Below are positions 6,527-10,060 of a DNA stretch of 10,060 bases, piece by piece (the first letter of the stretch is position 1; every line of letters begins with the position of its first letter). The stretch comes from CAYXOX01 sp964466745 (lineage in GTDB: Bacteria > Pseudomonadota > Alphaproteobacteria > Rhodobacterales > Rhodobacteraceae). The stretch spans positions 1 through 10,060 of the forward strand of contig CAYXOX010000115.1 in NCBI GenBank assembly GCA_964466745.1, given 5' to 3'. The notes beneath the pieces are model-generated. The model ran no database searches. It had not been told where the DNA came from and saw nothing but the letters and a program-made list of their open reading frames with translations. The position numbers were made by a program, and so were the translations under genes.

Positions 6527-9295
6527 ATGGGCAAGCTCGAGGTGGCGCCGGTGGTGTTCACCGGCCTGGAATGGCTCGACATCGGGGTCACGGCACTGGA
6601 AATCGCCGAGTCGGGTGGCGAAACCCGGCTCTTCGGATCGTCCGGGCTGAACGGGGGGTTGACGTCCTTCCAGCTCTCGGAGGGCGCGGCGCCGGCGCTG
6701 GTTGCGCAACGCGCGGTGCCGGCGGGGCCAAGCCACACCGGGCGGAACGGCCTGCAACTGATGGAGGCCGACGGGCAGCTGGCGTTGACCCTTGGCGGCG
6801 GTTTCTCCTCCCAGATGACGGCGTGGAGCGTAGGAGCCAACGGCGCGCTCGCGAACCCCGGCACGATCTCGGGCTTCACGGGCCTTGGGCCTTCTGTGCG
6901 CGCGATGGCGGGCATCGACGGCGGCTTCTACTACGCCGAGGCGGGCGGCGGTATCGAGGGGGTGCGCCTCTCGGCGGGCGGCGCTCTGCCCACGGCCACC
7001 GGCATCGCCGATACCGGAGCATTCGGCGTGGAGGTAACGGCGCTTGCCACCGCCGTTGTCGGGGGCGAGTCGGTGCTCCTCGCCGCGTCGCCCGAAACAG
7101 CGAGCCTAACGCGGTACGGCATCGAGCCCGGCACAGGCCAGCTCGTGCCGCAGGGCACGGTGGGAGCGGAGATCGGGCTTGGGCTTTCCAAACCGGCAGC
7201 GCTGGCGGTGACAACCGCGGGGGGCGAGCGCTTCGCCGTTCTCGGCTCGGCCGGCAGCCACGCGCTGACGGTCGTGCGCCTCGATCCGGGCGCGGGCCTC
7301 GTGGTGACCGACCACGTGATCGATACCGCCCACACCCGCTTCGCCTCCGTCGCCGCGGTGGAGACGGTCACCGTCTCCGGCCGCAGCTTCGTGATCGCCG
7401 GAGGCGGCGACGACGGGCTGAGCCTCTTCGAACTTCTGCCCGGGGGGCGCCTTCTGCATCTCGAAAGCCTCGCCGACAGCGCCGCCGTTTCGCTCGATAC
7501 GGTCACCGCGATCGCCGCGGCACGGGTCGGCGACGAGGTGCAGATCTTCGCGGCCGCGCAGGCGGAGGCCGGGCTTACGCGGTTGAGCCTGCCCATATCG
7601 AGCCTGGCCGCGCCGATCCTCGGGAGCGGCGCCGGCGAAACACGGACGGGGTCGGCGGCGGACGACCTGATCTCGGGCGGCGGCGGCAACGATACGCTGA
7701 TCGGTGGTGCCGGCGATGATATCCTCATGGACGGGCCGGGCAGCGACACGCTTGTGGGCGGGCCCGGTGCGGACATATTCGTGTTCGCTGCCGACGGTTC
7801 CTCCGACCGGATCGACGATTTCGAGCCGGGGCTGGACAGGCTCGATCTCTCCGGCTTCCGCATGCTCTACACGGAGAGCCAGGTTTCGGTCGTCTCCACG
7901 TCATGGGGGGCGCGGCTCACCTTCCGCGACGAGGAGATCGAGGTCTACCGGGCCGGAGGCGGCAGCCTCTCGGCCGCGCAGCTGCTGGCCGGCGTCTTCG
8001 AGGGCCCGAGCCGCCCGCCGCTGCTGATGGCGCGTGAAACGCTGGGCACGGCCGGGGACGACACGCTGGTCGGCCATGCCGGCACGGATCTGCTCAAGGG
8101 GCTCGAAGGCAACGACCGGATCGATGCGCGCGACGGCGACGACACCCTTTTCGGCGGGGCCGGGGACGACCGGCTCGCCGGGGAGGGCGGCAACGATCAC
8201 ATCTACGCCGGGCCGGGCGCAGACCTCGTCTTCGGCGGGCCGGGAAACGATCTCGTCTTCGGCGGCCCCGGGCCCGACGAGGTGTATCTCGGCGATGGCG
8301 ACGATACCTTCGAGGACGATGTCGAGGGCGGGCCGGCAGGCGCCGACACCGTCTACGGCGGGGCCGGGCAGGATGCGCTGATCGGCCGGGGCGGGCCCGA
8401 CGTGCTCTTCGGCGGGCCCGGCGACGACGTGATCAGCGGTGGCGCCGAGGACGACCAGATCGCGGGCGGCGACGGCAACGACACCCTCTACGGCGACGAC
8501 GGCAACGATCGGATCGTCGGCGAGGCCGGTGACGACATCATCTACGGTGGCGCAAATTACGACGTTCTCTTCGGCGGGCCGGGCAACGACACGATACACG
8601 GCGGGGACGGACGCGACCGCGCCCAGCTCGGCCCCGGCGACGACGTGTTCTTCGACAACGACCAGACCGGGGAGCACGCCCACGACACCGTGTTCGGGGA
8701 AGGCGGAAACGACACGATCTACGGCGGCGGCGGGGATGACCGCTTCTTCGGAGGCCCCGGCGACGACGAGGTGTTTGGTGATGTCGGCGACGACGAAATC
8801 CACGGCGGTTCCGGCAACGACAGGCTCTACGGCGGGCCGGGAAACGACAGGATCTACGGCGGCGCGAACTACGACACGATCTGGGGCGGCGACGGCGACG
8901 ACGAGATCTGGGGCGGCGAAGGGCGCGACACCATCTACCTCGGAGCGGGCGACGATCGCTTCCACGACAGCCCCCAGACGGGCGAGCACTCGCACGACAC
9001 CGTCTTCGGTGGCGACGGGCGCGACACGTTCTTCGGGGGTGGTGGCGACGACGTGCTGACCGGAGGCGCCGATGGCGATCTTTTCGTGATCTTCGCCGGC
9101 AATGGAAACGACCGGATCACCGATTTTCAGCCCGGGATCGACCTGCTGCGCTTCCACGGCTCGGCTTCCGGCCTCGGTGCGCTTGAGATCGGCGCCGTGC
9201 CGGGCGGCGTCCGGATCGACTACGGCAGCGGTTCGGTCACGCTCGACGGGCTGATGCCGGGCGATCTCGGCGCGGCTTCCTTCGATTTCGTCTGA
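6527..9295 (+). CDS. Large RTX calcium-binding protein with N-terminal beta-propeller-like domain
   Basis: 922 residues, acidic. Residues 1-~360 show irregular repeats of strand pairs (AGIDGGFYYAEAG, AVTTAGGERFAVLGS, SGRSFVIAGGGDDGLSLFEL), consistent with a seven-bladed lactonase/YVTN-like beta-propeller; this fold is inferred. A short RTX block (~375-415, GGGGNDTLIGGAGDD) leads to a serralysin-type module (~409-490, GADIFVFAADGSSDRIDDF). A long RTX block (~505-850) has some 25-30 GGxGxDxLx nonapeptides that fold as a parallel beta-roll on calcium. The end, GDLFVIFAGNGNDRITDFQPGID (849-871) to the hydrophobic C-terminus ASFDFV, is typical of a type I secretion substrate. There is no Sec signal peptide, also as expected. 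The start at 6527 has GGTGGGG five bases upstream; GTG 6521 is less likely. No HlyB/HlyD transporter is in the window. It lies 139 bp after kpsT, so co-expression with the capsule genes is possible but unproven. No catalytic domain was recognised. Confidence 0.9.
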   Translation: MGKLEVAPVVFTGLEWLDIGVTALEIAESGGETRLFGSSGLNGGLTSFQLSEGAAPALVAQRAVPAGPSHTGRNGLQLMEADGQLALTLGGGFSSQMTAWSVGANGALANPGTISGFTGLGPSVRAMAGIDGGFYYAEAGGGIEGVRLSAGGALPTATGIADTGAFGVEVTALATAVVGGESVLLAASPETASLTRYGIEPGTGQLVPQGTVGAEIGLGLSKPAALAVTTAGGERFAVLGSAGSHALTVVRLDPGAGLVVTDHVIDTAHTRFASVAAVETVTVSGRSFVIAGGGDDGLSLFELLPGGRLLHLESLADSAAVSLDTVTAIAAARVGDEVQIFAAAQAEAGLTRLSLPISSLAAPILGSGAGETRTGSAADDLISGGGGNDTLIGGAGDDILMDGPGSDTLVGGPGADIFVFAADGSSDRIDDFEPGLDRLDLSGFRMLYTESQVSVVSTSWGARLTFRDEEIEVYRAGGGSLSAAQLLAGVFEGPSRPPLLMARETLGTAGDDTLVGHAGTDLLKGLEGNDRIDARDGDDTLFGGAGDDRLAGEGGNDHIYAGPGADLVFGGPGNDLVFGGPGPDEVYLGDGDDTFEDDVEGGPAGADTVYGGAGQDALIGRGGPDVLFGGPGDDVISGGAEDDQIAGGDGNDTLYGDDGNDRIVGEAGDDIIYGGANYDVLFGGPGNDTIHGGDGRDRAQLGPGDDVFFDNDQTGEHAHDTVFGEGGNDTIYGGGGDDRFFGGPGDDEVFGDVGDDEIHGGSGNDRLYGGPGNDRIYGGANYDTIWGGDGDDEIWGGEGRDTIYLGAGDDRFHDSPQTGEHSHDTVFGGDGRDTFFGGGGDDVLTGGADGDLFVIFAGNGNDRITDFQPGIDLLRFHGSASGLGALEIGAVPGGVRIDYGSGSVTLDGLMPGDLGAASFDFV
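8201..9076 (+). repeat. RTX superrepeat, three units of about 104-113 residues
   Basis: Inside the long RTX block, blocks starting at residues 559, 672 and 776 align. Units 2 and 3 both open with IYGGANYD and place LG.GDD 29 residues later; their spacing is exactly 104 residues (312 nt). Unit 1 is more diverged and its spacing is 113 residues. Each contains a non-RTX insert ending DTV(F/Y)G. The third unit runs into the C-terminal module, so it is incomplete. This points to internal duplication of a whole segment instead of duplication of single nonapeptides. Confidence 0.75.
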
Positions 9296-9339
9296 CGAAC
9301 AGCCCGGCAGAAGCGGCGGCCGCCCCGGCGCGCTGTTCG
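9296..9339. terminator. Weak candidate stem-loop between convergent RTX genes
   Basis: CGAACAGC (9296-9303) and GCTGTTCG (9332-9339) are a perfect 8-bp inverted repeat enclosing 28 nt that contain the palindrome GCGGCCGC. It begins directly after the stop of the first RTX gene in a 112-bp convergent gap. There is no T-tract, so intrinsic termination is uncertain. A smaller hairpin, CCGGC-TTGC-GCCGG, lies at 9346-9359. Confidence 0.35.
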
Positions 9340-9407
9340 CTTCGGCCGGCTTGCGCCGGACTGCGCGCCGCAGGCCGGAAGAACGGGCGTGCTGAAGGAC
9401 GGGCCGC

Positions 9408-9980
9408 CTAGAAGATCCCGATGTCGAAGCTCAGGGGGTCTGCGCCGGCCAGCCCGAGGATCACGAGGCTTTCGCCGCCGCCGAACGAAAAGCGCAAATC
9501 CTCGCCGTCGGAGATCGCCAGGGCGGCGATCCCGGAGGCATCGGCGCCGTCCGCGAGCGCGGCCTCGAAGCGCAAGCGGTCTTCCAGCGGCTCGAAATCC
9601 TCCACCCGCGCTTCGCCTGCGCCCACGACAAGCCGAAACTCGTCGGCGCCCGCGCCCCCGGTGAGCAGATCGGTTCCGGCGCCGGTCTGCAGCAGGTCGT
9701 CGCCATCGTCGCCCATGAGCACGTCATCGCCCCCGCCGCCGATCAGGGTATCGTTGCCATCCCCGCCGAAAACGGTATCGGCGCCGTGAATGCCTCCCTG
9801 CGGCGCATCGAAGAAGGTGTCGTTCCCGGGGCCGAGGAAAACGAGATCCCGCCCGTCGCCGCCGTAGATGGTGTCGTCTCCCTCGCCGCCGTGCAACTCG
9901 TCGTAGTGGAGCCCGCCAAAGATCAGATCGTTGCCGGGGCCGCCGAAGATCAGGTCCGCCCCCTGGTTGCCGTGGATCAC
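9408..9980 (-). CDS. RTX calcium-binding protein, C-terminal part with no proper 5' end
   Basis: The longest start-to-stop frame gives 190 residues from a GTG at 9980, but that GTG is inside an RTX repeat (GSGDDVIHGNQGADLIFGG) and has no ribosome-binding site, so it is probably not a real start. RTX coding clearly continues to about 10008 (DTAYGGSGDD), after which the frame turns into unrelated sequence and meets stops at 10029-10031 and 10035-10037. Residues 1-~110 hold about ten nonapeptides plus an insert (PQGGIHGADTVFG, 60-72) matching the inserts of the first RTX protein. Residues ~111-190 are a serralysin-type end (GADEFRLVVGAG, VEDFEPLEDRLRF, hydrophobic tail FDIGIF), as in a type I secretion substrate. 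It is convergent with the larger RTX gene and is its paralogue in its last third. It is either the 3' end of a longer gene broken at ~10008, or an intact gene misassembled at the window edge. Confidence 0.75.
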   Translation of the reverse strand: MIHGNQGADLIFGGPGNDLIFGGLHYDELHGGEGDDTIYGGDGRDLVFLGPGNDTFFDAPQGGIHGADTVFGGDGNDTLIGGGGDDVLMGDDGDDLLQTGAGTDLLTGGAGADEFRLVVGAGEARVEDFEPLEDRLRFEAALADGADASGIAALAISDGEDLRFSFGGGESLVILGLAGADPLSFDIGIF

Positions 9981-10008
9981 GTCGTCGCCGCTGCCGCCGT
10001 AGGCGGTG

Positions 10009-10060
10009 TCTCTCTCAGGGCAGCGCGTTCACTCTCACTCTCGAGGACACCACCGAGGAG
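10009..10060 (+). other. Unassigned end sequence, possible breakpoint and possible + strand coding
   Basis: From about 10009 the RTX coding pattern of the - strand ends. In one + frame the segment 10019-10060 reads GSAFTLTLEDTTEE without a stop to the edge, with mostly G/C third positions, so it could be part of another gene. It is too short to identify. Confidence 0.3.

Noticed and set aside
6394..7719. 441-codon + strand frame overlapping the RTX gene start
   Set aside because: Arg/Gly/Ala-rich out-of-frame translation without a ribosome-binding site; the overlapping frame has propeller/RTX content.
8034..9060. Repetitive DNA considered as a CRISPR array or tandem repeat locus
   Set aside because: The 27-bp periodicity is the RTX nonapeptide code in a continuous reading frame; no identical direct repeats with unique spacers.
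7901..9157. 418-codon - strand frame with Val/Ala-rich repeats opposite the RTX block
   Set aside because: The periodic VVVAGPAEEHVV-like pattern is just the complement of the repetitive RTX codons; no start signal or family similarity.
7620..9295. RTX protein considered as a serralysin metalloprotease
   Set aside because: The zinc-binding HExxHxxGxxH motif is absent anywhere in the protein; only the C-terminal RTX-associated module is serralysin-like.

Overview
The window is GC-rich, densely coding DNA. It most probably comes from an alphaproteobacterium of the Rhodobacterales/Rhodobacteraceae type. The reasons are the MarR regulator plus OmpR-type response regulator pair overlapping by ATGA (petP-petR type) beside ilvE, a KpsE-type protein with a Gly/Pro-rich cytoplasmic leader, strong G/C preference at third codon positions, and two large RTX calcium-binding proteins. 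No tRNA, rRNA, transposase, integrase or CRISPR array was seen. The largest stretch without a gene is about 254 bp.

Left part (1-1820): the start of ilvE runs leftward off the window. Across a 165-bp divergent control region lie petP and petR, translationally coupled. The control region holds a plausible sigma-70 promoter for petPR and two inverted repeats of the same design (5-bp arms, 6-bp spacer). One overlaps the -35 element, which suggests autoregulation by the MarR protein.

Middle part (1912-6387): this is a cell-surface polysaccharide module. It has a GlfT2-like family 2 glycosyltransferase (+), then the three inner-membrane parts of an ABC-2 capsule exporter: permease KpsM (-), co-polymerase/adaptor KpsE (+) and ATPase KpsT (+). 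The permease is divergent from kpsE-kpsT instead of being in one operon with the ATPase. The outer-membrane partner (KpsD/Wza) and the Kdo-linker enzymes are not in the window. Together the exporter genes would move a lipid-linked polysaccharide across the inner membrane, and the glycosyltransferase would add sugars to it in the cytoplasm.

Right part (6527-10060): a 922-residue protein carries a beta-propeller-like N-terminal third, two RTX blocks and two serralysin-type C-terminal modules. It is followed, convergently, by a second RTX reading frame. Both contain the same unusual insert between RTX nonapeptides, and in the first protein it belongs to a superrepeat of about 104 residues. The second RTX frame has no proper 5' end: the repeat-coding frame stops abruptly near 10008, and the last ~50 bases read like a different gene. 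That is either a real rearrangement breakpoint or an assembly junction.
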